From positions 1 to 64,000 of the forward strand of contig CAYRFE010000003.1 of NCBI GenBank assembly GCA_964423645.1: a stretch of DNA of 64,000 bases, in the 5' to 3' direction. The notes below the pieces were generated by a model. That model was not told the origin of the DNA and made no database searches. It saw only the letters and a program-made list of their open reading frames with translations. The stretch's first letter is position 1; every line of letters begins with the position of its first letter. Source of the stretch: CAYRFE01 sp964423645 [NCBI: uncultured bacterium]. Lineage in GTDB: Bacteria > Macinerneyibacteriota > Macinerneyibacteria > Macinerneyibacteriales. Positions 24,783 to 34,115 of this stretch are shown piece after piece. The position numbers and the translations under genes were made by a program.

Positions 24783-26027
24783 TTATTTCTCTCTAAAACG
24801 TTCAAAATGAAAATTACTTTCGTCGATTGACCGAAAGAAGAAGTAATAACTCAACGCTGAGCATAAATAAAGTGCGATGGTGATATAAAATGAATATTGA
24901 AAGGAGTGTTTTTCAATTATCGCTCCACCGAAATGAGCGCTGATTGTCCACGCTCCATTCCATGCAAGCATTGACATGGCATTGGTAAACGCCTGCTCAT
25001 CTTTTTTGACCAATTCCATTTCAAAATTTGAACTTATCGGTACGTTCATATTCATAAGAGTACCCCGAAAGACAAACGCAACCACCGCGATGGTAAGATT
25101 TGTTGTCAGTGCAAGCACAAGCATGAAAGGGATCGATATTAATTCGGTGATAACGATGCTTCTGAGCATACCAAATCGTTTTGCGAGGAGCGGCGCACTC
25201 ATCATGGCAAGAAACATAAAAACTTGAAGAATTGAAAAAAATGACCCGATAGACGCAGATTCTTGGTTGAAGACATTCCGGAAATATAAATTCATAAACG
25301 GAATGATCAAACCGGCACCCATTCCGACAAATAATTTCGGAACAATTAACTTTCCCATTAAATGCCAATTGTAATGCATCATACGAGAAAAGATATTTCT
25401 TTTATCGTTGGGCTTTGTATCTTCATGGATCATAAAGAACGGTATAAGCGATATCAGACTCGCAACAATTGAAATATATAAGGAATAGCGATAACTGTCT
25501 ATGACACCGATCTCATTACCCATCGAACGAATCAATTTCGGCAAAAATCCACCGATCAAAAATCCTATCAAGGCAGATCCCATCATGAGTGCCGCACTTG
25601 TGCTGAAAAGATAGATTCGTTCTTTCGAAGTACTGTTGCGCATAAAAAATGGTGCTGATGAAATTCGATATACCGTAATAAACATGCTCGCCAAAAAACT
25701 AAAAAACAATATTAAGGACATGTCGGTAAAAAATACTTGCATAATATAAGCCATTGAGGCCAAAACAGTCGTCACCAGAAGAATATGTTTTATATGAAGA
25801 CGCTCAATAAGCAGCGCCGCAGGAATTGCGACGAGTGTTGCGCCAAGTGATCCCGATGATAATATGAACCCAATTTGTGTCTCCGTTTTCCCGCTATCCT
25901 TAAGATAAAGATTGAACAACAACTGAAAAACCGACATGCCGATTCCGTTAAAAATACCGCCTATTAAAAACAATTTTGCATTTTTTGATATATTTTTTAG
26001 ATTTTCAAAATACTCTTTCATACGCAC
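24783..26027 (-). CDS. MFS transporter
   Basis: A 414-residue integral membrane protein with about twelve hydrophobic helices in two halves, separated by a central basic loop (HEDTKPNDKRNIFSRMMHYN at about 200). The N-terminal half carries the MFS-like KDSGKTETQIGFILSSGSLG loop. It resembles general drug/solute permeases with no clear substrate. The first codon is GTG with AAGGA upstream; an ATG two codons later is the alternative. It is transcribed alone from a strong promoter. Confidence 0.85.
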   Translation of the reverse strand: MRMKEYFENLKNISKNAKLFLIGGIFNGIGMSVFQLLFNLYLKDSGKTETQIGFILSSGSLGATLVAIPAALLIERLHIKHILLVTTVLASMAYIMQVFFTDMSLILFFSFLASMFITVYRISSAPFFMRNSTSKERIYLFSTSAALMMGSALIGFLIGGFLPKLIRSMGNEIGVIDSYRYSLYISIVASLISLIPFFMIHEDTKPNDKRNIFSRMMHYNWHLMGKLIVPKLFVGMGAGLIIPFMNLYFRNVFNQESASIGSFFSILQVFMFLAMMSAPLLAKRFGMLRSIVITELISIPFMLVLALTTNLTIAVVAFVFRGTLMNMNVPISSNFEMELVKKDEQAFTNAMSMLAWNGAWTISAHFGGAIIEKHSFQYSFYITIALYLCSALSYYFFFRSIDESNFHFERFREK

Positions 26028-26048
26028 ACCACATCCTTCGCCTTCCGA

Positions 26049-26076
26049 ATTATATATCCCAAAACTGAACTGTCAA
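26049..26076 (-). promoter_or_regulatory. Strong promoter of the MFS gene
   Basis: On the minus strand, TTGACA (26076-26071), a 16-bp spacer and TATAAT (26054-26049). Confidence 0.75.
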
Positions 26077-26118
26077 GAGAAATCGAAATATTATCATTGA
26101 GAATGAGCGCTGACCAAA

Positions 26119-27444
26119 TCAGTCGTCGGTACCGTATTCAGCCAACTTTGCTCTAAGAGTTTTGGTGGTAATTCCAAGCGCATCAGCGGTTTTCGTTTTG
26201 TCCCCGTTGAAGTGTAAATAGGTATCAAGTATTGCCGTTCTTTCAATCTCATGAAGTGAACGTATACTGCCGGTCACAACAGATTTAACCGTATCTTCCA
26301 ATTGGATATGCTTCGGCTCAAGAATCGATCCGACCCCTAAAACAATTACGCGCTCGATTAGATTCTCCAATTCTCGGACATTTCCGGGCCACGGGTACGC
26401 TTCAAGTATCGGCAGTATCTTTGGATCGATATCAGGGACTGATTCATAACCGTTCTCTACCGCATACTTTTTCAGAAAATGTTTTACTAAAAGCGGAATA
26501 TCGTCTTTACGCTCGCGCAACGGAGGTAAAATAATAGGAATGACATTTAATCTGAAATAGAGGTCTTCGCGAAACTCATTTCGTTGAATTTTTTCTTTAA
26601 GATTAATATTAGTCGTAGCGATCACCCGCACATCGACCGAAATCGGTTCTTTACTTCCAAGCGGATCAACTTCCCGTTCCTGCAACACACGCAATAGTTT
26701 TGCCTGTAATCCCGTGGGGATATCACCGATCTCATCAAGTAAAATCGTGCCTTTATCCGCAAGCATAAATTTACCGTCTTTTTTCTTATCGGCGCCGGTA
26801 AATGCACCTTTTTCGTAACCGAACAATTCCGATTCGAGAAGATTGTCGGGGAGTGCCGCACAATTGACGGTAATATAGGCATTATCCTTGCGTTCGCTCA
26901 ATGAGTGAATCGCACGTGCAACCAATTCTTTGCCGGTCCCGCTTTCGCCTTGTATCAATACCGTCGCGCGACTCTTGGCAACATTTTCAATAACTTCATA
27001 TAATTTTTTCATTGAAGGACTTTTACCGACGACGGAAGAAAGAAAATACTTTTCGCGCAAGGACAGATTTTCATTCTTTATACGCCTGATCTCAAGTTCT
27101 TTTTGCACAACAAGTTCTATTTCTTCCGGTGAAAATGGCTTCTTCAGATAATTTGCAGCGCCCAATTTCATGCTTTCTACGGCTGTTTCAACATTCGCAT
27201 ACGCGGTCATAAGAATCACGATCGTTTGCGGGGCTTTGGACTTAATATGCTTCAACACCTCAATACCATTCATCACCGGTAATTTGATATCAGAAATAAC
27301 CAGATCGAACTCCCCGTTATCAAAAATCGTGACCCCTTCTTTTCCATCTTTTGCAGTAACAACGTCAAAAGACTGTCGGCGTAATGTTTCTACAATAAAA
27401 TCGCGAATAAGCATGTCATCATCAATAACGAGTATTTTCTGCAT
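26119..27444 (-). CDS. NtrC-family sigma54-dependent response regulator
   Basis: A 441-residue regulator. The receiver domain covers 1-120, with acidic pocket IDDD and phospho-acceptor Asp52 in VISDIKLP. The AAA+ domain follows, with Walker A GESGTGKE, the sigma54 contact loop GAFTGA, and a conserved LLDEIGDIP. A Fis-type helix-turn-helix closes it (TADALGITTKTLRAKL). It activates sigma54 promoters after phosphorylation by a sensor kinase, which is not adjacent. It overlaps the M23 peptidase gene by 23 bases and so belongs to the coaX-bactofilin-M23 operon. Confidence 0.95.
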   Translation of the reverse strand: MQKILVIDDDMLIRDFIVETLRRQSFDVVTAKDGKEGVTIFDNGEFDLVISDIKLPVMNGIEVLKHIKSKAPQTIVILMTAYANVETAVESMKLGAANYLKKPFSPEEIELVVQKELEIRRIKNENLSLREKYFLSSVVGKSPSMKKLYEVIENVAKSRATVLIQGESGTGKELVARAIHSLSERKDNAYITVNCAALPDNLLESELFGYEKGAFTGADKKKDGKFMLADKGTILLDEIGDIPTGLQAKLLRVLQEREVDPLGSKEPISVDVRVIATTNINLKEKIQRNEFREDLYFRLNVIPIILPPLRERKDDIPLLVKHFLKKYAVENGYESVPDIDPKILPILEAYPWPGNVRELENLIERVIVLGVGSILEPKHIQLEDTVKSVVTGSIRSLHEIERTAILDTYLHFNGDKTKTADALGITTKTLRAKLAEYGTDD

Positions 27445-28570
27445 ATACCTTCCCTGTGTCTAAATCATTATTCATGAAAAAATACGGATCAACTGCCACA
27501 CCATTCAAACGAAATTCCCAATGCAAATGAGGCCCGGTCGAATATCCTGTTGTCCCGACCAACCCGATCACTTCACCGCGTTTTACAACTTGGCCTTCGC
27601 GCACAAAAAATTTCAACAAATGATAATAGAGCGTTTTAAGCCCTGAACCGTGCTCAATAACGATAGTATTTCCGCGTGCGTAAAAATCTTCAGCCAAGAC
27701 AACCACCCCGTCATTTGGCGCTTTAACTTCGGTTCCGGCAGGATTACCGCCAATATCAATACCTGTATGAACATTATTGAATCCACCGCTGTTGTACGCA
27801 CGCATGATCCCGAAGGGTGATGTAATGCGCCCTGTGAGTGGCCAGCGAAATGTACCGCGAAACATTTTCGGTTGTTGCGTATACAATAATGCATCAACTT
27901 TATCATTTTCGTATCGCACAAGCATCGACGCATATTCCGAAGCTTTAGGTGATGACGATTTGACCGTTGGAATGACAATTCGCTCCTTTATAAAATTTCC
28001 TTCTTCAACGGTGAACATACGTTTCCATGAATGCATTTTTCCGTCAATATTCGCCATAATCTCTACGTGCATCTCTTTTTGTACAGATAAAATCGCCATA
28101 GGCAAAAAAAGCCCTTTTCTATTGGCGGCAATCGGGAATATCGAAACATCTTTTCCGTCACGTAATACTCGTAAAGATCTGACATCACCGTATGTATTCA
28201 ACACAAGCGCGTTCGGTTGACCTTTTCTATATTCACGAAAATATGACTCTATACCGACCACCGGACGGTAATCCGGTAATGCAAGCGTGATGATTTCTTT
28301 TGTCGCATCTTTACGAACAATTACCACATCGACCGAATATGAAGTCGAAATTTGGTGAATGAGCGGTAACATACAAAGAATGCCGCCGCTACTATCCCAA
28401 TACCATGATAAAGGAGTTATTCCGTTGAGTGATACCGCCGACACATTGGTTTTTTCGGGCAATCCGTTTATAAAAAGTTCATAATTATTAACTTTAGCGA
28501 TAGGCACCGCGACACACGCTGAGGTACAAATGTACCACAGCATGCATGTCGCAACAACATTTTTCACCAT
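27422..28570 (-). CDS. M23-family peptidoglycan endopeptidase
   Basis: A 382-residue secreted protein: signal peptide at about 1-22, two beta-rich N-terminal regions, and a C-terminal LytM domain. The zinc site is HTGIDIGG (His, Asp) and HLHWEF (second His), with GLKTLYYHL and GTTGYSTGPHLHWE in the expected order. It should cut peptide cross-bridges in the periplasm. Its ATG overlaps the bactofilin stop (TAATG). M23-bactofilin pairs are known to control cell shape, so that is the likely job. Confidence 0.92.
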   Translation of the reverse strand: MVKNVVATCMLWYICTSACVAVPIAKVNNYELFINGLPEKTNVSAVSLNGITPLSWYWDSSGGILCMLPLIHQISTSYSVDVVIVRKDATKEIITLALPDYRPVVGIESYFREYRKGQPNALVLNTYGDVRSLRVLRDGKDVSIFPIAANRKGLFLPMAILSVQKEMHVEIMANIDGKMHSWKRMFTVEEGNFIKERIVIPTVKSSSPKASEYASMLVRYENDKVDALLYTQQPKMFRGTFRWPLTGRITSPFGIMRAYNSGGFNNVHTGIDIGGNPAGTEVKAPNDGVVVLAEDFYARGNTIVIEHGSGLKTLYYHLLKFFVREGQVVKRGEVIGLVGTTGYSTGPHLHWEFRLNGVAVDPYFFMNNDLDTGKVYAENTRY

Positions 28571-28932
28571 TATTCTTGGGATATTTTATCTTCTTTCGGT
28601 AAATTCTTCCCTAATCCCATGTCGATCATTCCGTTGATAAGCGTCCCTTCTTCCATAACAAGTTTTTGCGTACGAACATCACCGATTATAGCCCCTTTTC
28701 CTGAAAGCTGAAGACGCTTGCGTGCAATAACATTGCCCTCAATACGACCTTCGGAGATCAATTCTTCGGCATCTATATTCGCAATAACGATACCTTTTTC
28801 ACCGATAATCACTTTTCCGCCCGATTTCAATGTACCTTTAAACATGCCCTGGATCTGAATTCCATGAGCTACTTCCAAATCACCCTTGATATTACTGGTA
28901 GCCCCGAGTACTGTTTCCATAGTGTCAGCCAT
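28570..28932 (-). CDS. Bactofilin
   Basis: A 120-residue bactofilin (DUF583). The beta-helix core has the periodic pattern GDLEVAHGIQIQGMFKGTLKS, IVIANIDAEELISEGRIEGNV and IIGDVRTQKLVMEEG. Bactofilins polymerise without nucleotide into filaments under the membrane and recruit cell-wall enzymes. The start at 28932 follows GGAGG and begins MADTMETVLG; a longer frame would run into coaX. It is coupled to the M23 peptidase gene. Confidence 0.93.
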   Translation of the reverse strand: MADTMETVLGATSNIKGDLEVAHGIQIQGMFKGTLKSGGKVIIGEKGIVIANIDAEELISEGRIEGNVIARKRLQLSGKGAIIGDVRTQKLVMEEGTLINGMIDMGLGKNLPKEDKISQE

Positions 28933-28945
28933 AATCATCCTCCAT

Positions 28946-29713
28946 TTATTCGTTGTTTCGTGATTCATTTGCTAACGAATCGCACAGCACCATATTTACG
29001 CCTCTCAAAACCAAAAAAGGATCTATTTCCACTACACGGTTAAGATATTGGGCAAAAAACACCGCATACCCGCCGGTCATGACGACCTTGCACCGTTCAC
29101 CTATATATTCTTCGATCTGGGCAACACATGTTTGAATGGTCCCTACTATCGACCAGAATACACCGCAATTGATCGCTTCGAGTGTGTTTTTACCGACGTT
29201 TTCTGTCGGAAATTCAAGTTCAATATGAGGAAGTTGCGCTGTCTTCTCTGCCAATGTCTTCAGCATCCAATGCGGGCCGAGAGTGATCATACCACCGCTG
29301 AATGATCCGGTTTTATCGATCAATGAAAATGTAAGCGCTGTACCGACATCAACAACAATGGTAGAGTGTCCGTAAATCTTCCCTGCAGCATACGTGGCCA
29401 TTTTTCTGTCTTCACCAAGCAATCCGCTATAATTGACTTGCATACCCAATTGCAATTGGTCGGCAAAAAATATCTTCCCGTTCACAAATTGCTCAAGTGC
29501 CGTCCGGCATTTTTTATTGATCGCAGGGACAACCGATGATATAGCTGCAGTCTCAATCAACCCCATTGTCTTTTTGAAAAAATCCAATGCAGTTAAATCA
29601 GGAGTCCCATTTTTAAAATCATCAGTAGGAACCGATACGTAATCAAGAATCCCTGTGTCTTTGAATACCGCAAATTTCACCGAAGAATTGCCGATATCAA
29701 CCGCAAGATTCAT
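28946..29713 (-). CDS. coaX: Type III pantothenate kinase
   Basis: A 255-residue ASKHA-fold kinase for the first step of coenzyme A synthesis. It has LAVDIGNSSVKFAVF at the N terminus, the conserved GLLGEDRKMATYAAG, VVDVGTALTFSLID and FSGGMITLGPHWML. All expected catalytic features are present. It is followed after 13 bp by bactofilin. Confidence 0.93.
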   Translation of the reverse strand: MNLAVDIGNSSVKFAVFKDTGILDYVSVPTDDFKNGTPDLTALDFFKKTMGLIETAAISSVVPAINKKCRTALEQFVNGKIFFADQLQLGMQVNYSGLLGEDRKMATYAAGKIYGHSTIVVDVGTALTFSLIDKTGSFSGGMITLGPHWMLKTLAEKTAQLPHIELEFPTENVGKNTLEAINCGVFWSIVGTIQTCVAQIEEYIGERCKVVMTGGYAVFFAQYLNRVVEIDPFLVLRGVNMVLCDSLANESRNNE

Positions 29714-29773
29714 ATGTTACCCCCGATATATTTCACTTCAAAGAGTATTTTTTTCATGAGCGTAACCGTCGTA

Positions 29774-30196
29774 TTATTCCTTTTCACCTTCAAAGAGTTG
29801 AATCTCCCATGTAACCGGTCCGCTTTTTGCAAGCGTTGCCGACACGCCGCAATATTTTTCTTGGGACAATGTCACTGCTTTTTCTACTTTATCCTTCTCA
29901 ATGCCTTTTCCCCACAGTTTGTATATGATATGGTATGATGAAAACGGATGAGGTTCTTCCTCTGCAACAGGCGCATTCACATCTATATCAAATGCATGCA
30001 CGTCCTGTTTCATTTTTTTGAGTATCGAAACTACATCCATGGCAGTGCATCCCGCCAATCCGAATAAGATAAATTCCTTCGGCGAGGGGAAAGACTCTTG
30101 CCCGTTAAATTGTGATGATGTATCCATAAACGCAGTACCGCGTGCGCCGACACCTTTGAACAACATATTTCCCTTCCACTCAACGGTAACTTTCAT
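29774..30196 (-). CDS. OsmC-family protein
   Basis: A 140-residue cytosolic thiol peroxidase-like protein of the OsmC/YhfA type. Both active cysteines are in place: FGLAGCTAMDV (Cys50) and EKYCGVSATLA (Cys116). PSPKEFIL precedes the first. Family members reduce organic hydroperoxides or have unknown roles. GGAGG precedes the ATG. It has its own promoter at 30226-30254. Confidence 0.9.
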   Translation of the reverse strand: MKVTVEWKGNMLFKGVGARGTAFMDTSSQFNGQESFPSPKEFILFGLAGCTAMDVVSILKKMKQDVHAFDIDVNAPVAEEEPHPFSSYHIIYKLWGKGIEKDKVEKAVTLSQEKYCGVSATLAKSGPVTWEIQLFEGEKE

Positions 30197-30225
30197 ACTT
30201 CTTACCTCCGTGCCGTCTGAACTTT

Positions 30226-30254
30226 ATAATAGCAGAAAGAAGGACAGGAATCAA
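30226..30254 (-). promoter_or_regulatory. Promoter of the osmC-like gene
   Basis: On the minus strand, TTGATT (30254-30249), a 17-bp spacer and TATTAT (30231-30226). Confidence 0.6.
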
Positions 30255-30301
30255 GCGTATAAAGACATCGAAAAGCGATGCCCTATGTATGAATTTTACT
30301 C

Positions 30302-30330
30302 TTGCACCTCACACGGTCTGACCCTATAAT
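30302..30330 (+). promoter_or_regulatory. Promoter of the yhbY-rsmI-sigma factor operon
   Basis: TTGCAC (30302-30307), a 17-bp spacer and a perfect TATAAT (30325-30330), with AGGAGG and the ATG at 30360 downstream. Confidence 0.7.
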
Positions 30331-30359
30331 ATGGAGAAACTAAACCGTAGGAGGTTTTG

Positions 30360-30653
30360 ATGCTCACCCCGAAACAAAGAAAATATCTTGAAGCGTTCGC
30401 CCACCACATGAAACCCGAAGTATATATAGGCAAGAACGGGCTCACACCTGATGTCGCAGCTTCGGCACGAGATAATATTGACAAAAACGAACTTTTAAAA
30501 GTCAAACTGCAACACGCATGTCTTGATAATAAAGATACGATCGTCGTTACTCTTGCAGAGCGAATAGGCGCTGAAGTGGTACATATACTTGGAAATACGA
30601 TAGTTCTGTTCAAACAAAAACGTGAGAAGTCGGCTTACACGTTACCACGATAA
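30360..30653 (+). CDS. yhbY: YhbY-family RNA-binding protein (CRM domain)
   Basis: A 97-residue single CRM-domain protein. Typical features: LTPKQRKYLEAFAHHMKP at the start, VYIGKNGLT (the GxxG loop that binds RNA), DELL-type DKNELLKVKL and IVLFKQKRE at the end. It is thought to bind 50S precursors during ribosome assembly. The true start is the ATG at 30360 after GGAGG. It leads an operon with rsmI and the sigma factor gene. Confidence 0.93.
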   Translation: MLTPKQRKYLEAFAHHMKPEVYIGKNGLTPDVAASARDNIDKNELLKVKLQHACLDNKDTIVVTLAERIGAEVVHILGNTIVLFKQKREKSAYTLPR

Positions 30654-30658
30654 ACACA

Positions 30659-31483
30659 ATGACCGGCATATTATACGTGATCGCAACACCTATCGGAAAT
30701 CTGGGCGATATCACTGTGAGAGCGTTGGAAACACTTAAAGCGGTGGACGTAATAGTCTCTGAGGATTGCGAGGTTTCATTACGACTTTTGCAACGCTATG
30801 CCATATCAAAGCCTATGAAACAACTTAATAGCGGCAATGAATCTATAGTGGTCACACATATTATTGATCTTTTAAAAAACGGACAATCCATCGGGTATAT
30901 TTCTGAAGCAGGAAGTCCGTCCGTCGCAGACCCGGGATATTTATTGGTTCGTCACGCGCTTGAAAATGGTCTTCCGGTTATCCCTATACCGGGTGTCTCT
31001 GCGTGCATTACTGCGCTGATGACGGCAGGATTACCCTCAGAGCAATTTGTTTTCCGCGGTTTTTTCCCTAAAAAAACAACAGAGATGAACCTGTTTTTTG
31101 AGTCTCTCACGACCGAGCCCATCACAACAGTGGTGTACGTATCCGTGCATCGCATTGATGATTTCCTGCGCATCGGAAAAGAATATTTACCGACTCGACA
31201 GATAGTGATCGGACGTGAACTTACTAAGATCCATGAAGAATTCATACGCGGCACTTTCGAAGAACTTGTTGCGCATACGTTTATACGAAAAGGTGAATTT
31301 ACCGTCCTGATCGCTCCTGCCCAAACAACGACAATATCTCTGGATGATAATGCAGTTACGGAACGAATAAACCAATTGCTGTCAACGCACAGCGCAAAAG
31401 ACGTTGCTCGCACAATTGCAGATGAATTCGGACTTCGGAAAAACGAGGTCTATAAAAAATTGGTATCCTATGAAAAAAAATGA
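30659..31483 (+). CDS. rsmI: 16S rRNA 2'-O-methyltransferase RsmI
   Basis: A 274-residue SAM-dependent methyltransferase that modifies C1402 in 16S rRNA. Motifs: LYVIATPIGNLGDIT at the N terminus, the ISEAGSPSVADPGYLLV loop, IPGVSACITALMTAG, FVFRGFFPKK and the C-terminal SAKDVARTIADEFGLRKNEVY. The length is normal. It follows yhbY by five bases and its 3' end overlaps the sigma factor gene by 14 bases. Confidence 0.95.
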   Translation: MTGILYVIATPIGNLGDITVRALETLKAVDVIVSEDCEVSLRLLQRYAISKPMKQLNSGNESIVVTHIIDLLKNGQSIGYISEAGSPSVADPGYLLVRHALENGLPVIPIPGVSACITALMTAGLPSEQFVFRGFFPKKTTEMNLFFESLTTEPITTVVYVSVHRIDDFLRIGKEYLPTRQIVIGRELTKIHEEFIRGTFEELVAHTFIRKGEFTVLIAPAQTTTISLDDNAVTERINQLLSTHSAKDVARTIADEFGLRKNEVYKKLVSYEKK

Positions 31484-32048
31484 AACTTTTTCCACGGCCG
31501 TGTTGTCCTATACTGAGGAAGAGCTTGTCGAGCGTTTGATTCGTCATGACGAGAAAGCGTTTGAAGTGCTCATAGATCGATACGGAGGTATAGTGTATAC
31601 AATTCTTTACGGATATACCACTGATAAGAACACGGTGGATGATATTTTTCAGGATGTGATGATAAAAATTTATCAACACATTCATTCATTCCGCGGAGAA
31701 AGCAAATTATCGGTGTGGATTTATCAGATCGCTCTCAACACTGTCCGCAATGTGATTAAACAAAAATCCGGAAAAACCATGATCGAGATAGAGGAAAATA
31801 CCGTCTCCACCGATAACGAACCTGATGAGCATATGCAAACAGGAGATACTCGCGAGTTATTGGACAAAGCGATAGCGACTCTCCCCCCTGCGTGGCAATC
31901 AGTCGTTCAATTGTATTACTTTGAATCTTTTGCCTATGATGAGATCGCACAAATCACCGGTTATCCGATTGGTACCGTAAAAACATACTTATTTAGAGCA
32001 AAAGAAAAATTACGAATGTTTCTTCAACCATACGAGGATGAATTATGA
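31470..32048 (+). CDS. ECF-type RNA polymerase sigma factor
   Basis: A 192-residue sigma-70-family factor with regions 2 and 4 only. Region 2 includes DEKAFEVLIDRYGGIVYTI and DDIFQDVMIKIYQHIHSFRGE; region 4 includes LPPAWQSVVQLYYFESFAYDEIAQITGYPIGTV. The start at 31470 is chosen because the conserved part begins soon after. It lies within the end of rsmI. The downstream membrane protein is the probable anti-sigma factor. Its target regulon is not visible. Confidence 0.92.
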   Translation: MKKNETFSTAVLSYTEEELVERLIRHDEKAFEVLIDRYGGIVYTILYGYTTDKNTVDDIFQDVMIKIYQHIHSFRGESKLSVWIYQIALNTVRNVIKQKSGKTMIEIEENTVSTDNEPDEHMQTGDTRELLDKAIATLPPAWQSVVQLYYFESFAYDEIAQITGYPIGTVKTYLFRAKEKLRMFLQPYEDEL

Positions 32049-32449
32049 CACATCACCACAAAAAATTCGATGACTTAGCCATTGAGAAACTTCTTATGTC
32101 TCGGAGCCTTCCTTCGGTTCCGGAGGAACTCAAGATCAAAACCATGGCAGCTTTTCGCGATGCGCGTTCTACCTCCGCCGACGAAATGGCAAGAGAGAAG
32201 CGTAGTTTCTCATTGGTCATGGGTGTATTCATAGGAATTATTGCGTTGTTTTCGTTTGTTCTTGCTTTGAATATGCACTTGTTCACCACGGTGTATACGG
32301 TTATTCGTGATATTGCATCCCGTGTAAGTTTGACGCAGTCGATCGAATCGTTATTGACTGTTGCCAAATACGCAATTGCAGGGCTCGCACTCATTCCGGC
32401 ATATTTTATCGCCCGACAAGGTAATAAAAAACATCATATAGGGAAATAA
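32045..32449 (+). CDS. Putative anti-sigma membrane protein
   Basis: A 134-residue protein that overlaps the sigma factor stop by four bases. A soluble N-terminal segment (about 1-55, SLPSVPEELKIKTMAAF) is followed by two hydrophobic segments at about 58-82 and 108-124. No zinc ZAS motif (HxxxCxxC) is seen, so it would be a non-zinc type. The assignment rests on position and topology. Confidence 0.6.
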   Translation: MTHHHKKFDDLAIEKLLMSRSLPSVPEELKIKTMAAFRDARSTSADEMAREKRSFSLVMGVFIGIIALFSFVLALNMHLFTTVYTVIRDIASRVSLTQSIESLLTVAKYAIAGLALIPAYFIARQGNKKHHIGK

Positions 32450-32495
32450 CAATATTCGAATCTTGCGACATTACTGTTTTTTTACAAGTTATATC

Positions 32496-32520
32496 GGGCG
32501 GAGAGATTTCCGCCCTTTTA
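32496..32520 (+). terminator. Terminator of the yhbY-rsmI-sigma operon
   Basis: GGGCGGA and TCCGCCC pair around a six-base loop, followed by TTTTATTG. It points to the plus strand only. Confidence 0.88.
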
Positions 32521-32557
32521 TTGCATGATATACATAGGTAAAATCCGTGAAAAGACG

Positions 32558-33121
32558 TTATTGAATCATCGCCATAAAATACGAATGGATTGAACTGTCA
32601 TGAGTCAGTTCAGGATGAAAGGTTGTTGCTAACAATGAATTTTGACGAACAAAAACCGGATCATTACCACTATATGCCAACACATCGACACTTTTACCGA
32701 TATTTATGATTTTTGGGGCTCGAATAAATATCCCGTCAACGTTACCGCGAAACACTGACACCATGACCGGATGTTCAAAACTCGCATGATGCCGTCCGTA
32801 TGCATTTCGATTTATCGTTATATCGAGTAATCCCAATTCTCCTCTCTGTCCGTCTACATCTGCTGCCAAAAGTATTGAACCCGCACAAATTCCCCAAATC
32901 GGCATTCCTTGATGATGCCGACGTTTTATTTTCTCGGTAAGATCAAAAACACGAAGAAACCGCGACATGACCGTGCTTTCCCCCCCGGGAAGTATCAATG
33001 CATCGACAGCGGCCAATTCTTCTTCATTTTTGACGATTATCGGAGTACCTCCGCAACGTCGAATATGCCGTTCATGATCTTGTACAGCACCTTGCAATCC
33101 GAGAATACCGATTTTTTTCAT
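32558..33121 (-). CDS. pdxT: Pyridoxal 5'-phosphate synthase glutaminase subunit
   Basis: A 187-residue class-I-type glutaminase that feeds ammonia to PdxS. LPGGESTVM and the nucleophile motif IWGICAGSILLA (Cys79) are present, and the His-Glu pair is in TTFHPELT (His169, Glu171). It starts right at the stop of pdxS, so the two are translated as a unit. Confidence 0.96.
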   Translation of the reverse strand: MKKIGILGLQGAVQDHERHIRRCGGTPIIVKNEEELAAVDALILPGGESTVMSRFLRVFDLTEKIKRRHHQGMPIWGICAGSILLAADVDGQRGELGLLDITINRNAYGRHHASFEHPVMVSVFRGNVDGIFIRAPKIINIGKSVDVLAYSGNDPVFVRQNSLLATTFHPELTHDSSIHSYFMAMIQ

Positions 33122-33991
33122 TCACACCCCCCGTGACGCCATTGCCGTTTCAAGTGTTTTTATTTCCAAACCGTTCATCGGAGTACCGAGGTTTTTCGAT
33201 AGTTCTGCCAAGCGTGCGGGATCGTCGTAATGAATCACTGCACGGACAATCGCATCGGCTGTTTGAGGAGGGTTTTCTGACTTAAAAATACCTGAACCGA
33301 CAAACACACCATCAGAACCAAGCATCATCATGAGCGCCGCATCTGCAGGGGTCGCAACCCCGCCCGCAGCGAAATTTACAACCGGTAAACGACCGAGCTT
33401 TTTTACCTTTTTCACAAGTTCAAACGGTACTCGCATCACTGAAGCAGCAGTATTAAGTTCGATATCACTCATACCCGATAACGCGTGAATCTCGCGAATG
33501 ATCGCATTCATATGTCGGACGGCCTCGACAATATTACCGGTTCCCGCTTCACCTTTTGTGCGAATCATTGAAGCCCCTTCATTAATACGGCGTAATGCTT
33601 CACCGAGATTTCGTGCACCACACACGAACGGGACAGAGTAGTTTTTTTTGTTAATGTGATATTCCTCATCAGCAGGTGTAAGAACTTCGCTTTCATCGAT
33701 AAAATCGACTCCAAGTGATTGAAGGATTGCGGCTTCCGCACAATGACCGATTCGCACTTTCGCCATTACAGGAATAGAAACCGATGCCATGATTTTTTCT
33801 ATCATCGACGGATCACTCATTCTCGCCACACCGCCCATTGCACGAATATCCGAAGGAACCCGTTCAAGTGCCATTACTGCACACGCGCCGGCATCTTCGG
33901 CAATTTTTGCCTGCACTGCATTTGTTACATCCATGATGACGCCGTTTTTAAACATTTCTGCGAATCCTTGATTAATTTTTTCTCGAGCCAT
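33122..33991 (-). CDS. pdxS: Pyridoxal 5'-phosphate synthase lyase subunit
   Basis: A 289-residue (beta/alpha)8 enzyme that makes PLP from ribose 5-phosphate, glyceraldehyde 3-phosphate and ammonia. [41 protein letters not shown] (active Lys) and the [19 protein letters not shown] phosphate site are all present. The start at 33991 follows AGGGGGA and gives the standard MAREKINQG opening. Transcription starts from a promoter with poor -35 overlapped by a PdxR-like site. Confidence 0.97.
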   Translation of the reverse strand: MAREKINQGFAEMFKNGVIMDVTNAVQAKIAEDAGACAVMALERVPSDIRAMGGVARMSDPSMIEKIMASVSIPVMAKVRIGHCAEAAILQSLGVDFIDESEVLTPADEEYHINKKNYSVPFVCGARNLGEALRRINEGASMIRTKGEAGTGNIVEAVRHMNAIIREIHALSGMSDIELNTAASVMRVPFELVKKVKKLGRLPVVNFAAGGVATPADAALMMMLGSDGVFVGSGIFKSENPPQTADAIVRAVIHYDDPARLAELSKNLGTPMNGLEIKTLETAMASRGV

Positions 33992-34028
33992 ACAGTCCCC
34001 CTTTTTCTTTACATACCATCCGATATAG

Positions 34029-34099
34029 AGTATACTTACTACTGAAGCGACATAATACATTTATGCGCCTTACGTAATACATTTAACATAGTGTATTAC
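34029..34099. promoter_or_regulatory. pdxS/pdxR intergenic operator with three repeated sites
   Basis: TAATACATTTA occurs at 34053-34063 and 34075-34085, spaced 22 bp (two helical turns). A third site at 34090-34099 is inverted (AGTGTATTAC), forming an 8-bp perfect inverted repeat (GTAATACA/TGTATTAC, 34074-34099) with the second. On the minus strand a TATACT -10 box (34034-34029) faces pdxS, and site one sits on its -35 region, as expected of an activator site. MocR-type PdxR proteins are known to bind mixed direct and inverted repeats here. Confidence 0.75.
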
Positions 34100-34115
34100 T
34101 TTAGTCAAGGAGTTT

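Noticed and set aside
27422-27444. Possible frameshift where the M23 and NtrC genes overlap by 23 bases
   Set aside because: Both proteins are full-length with intact ends, so it is ordinary operon overlap.
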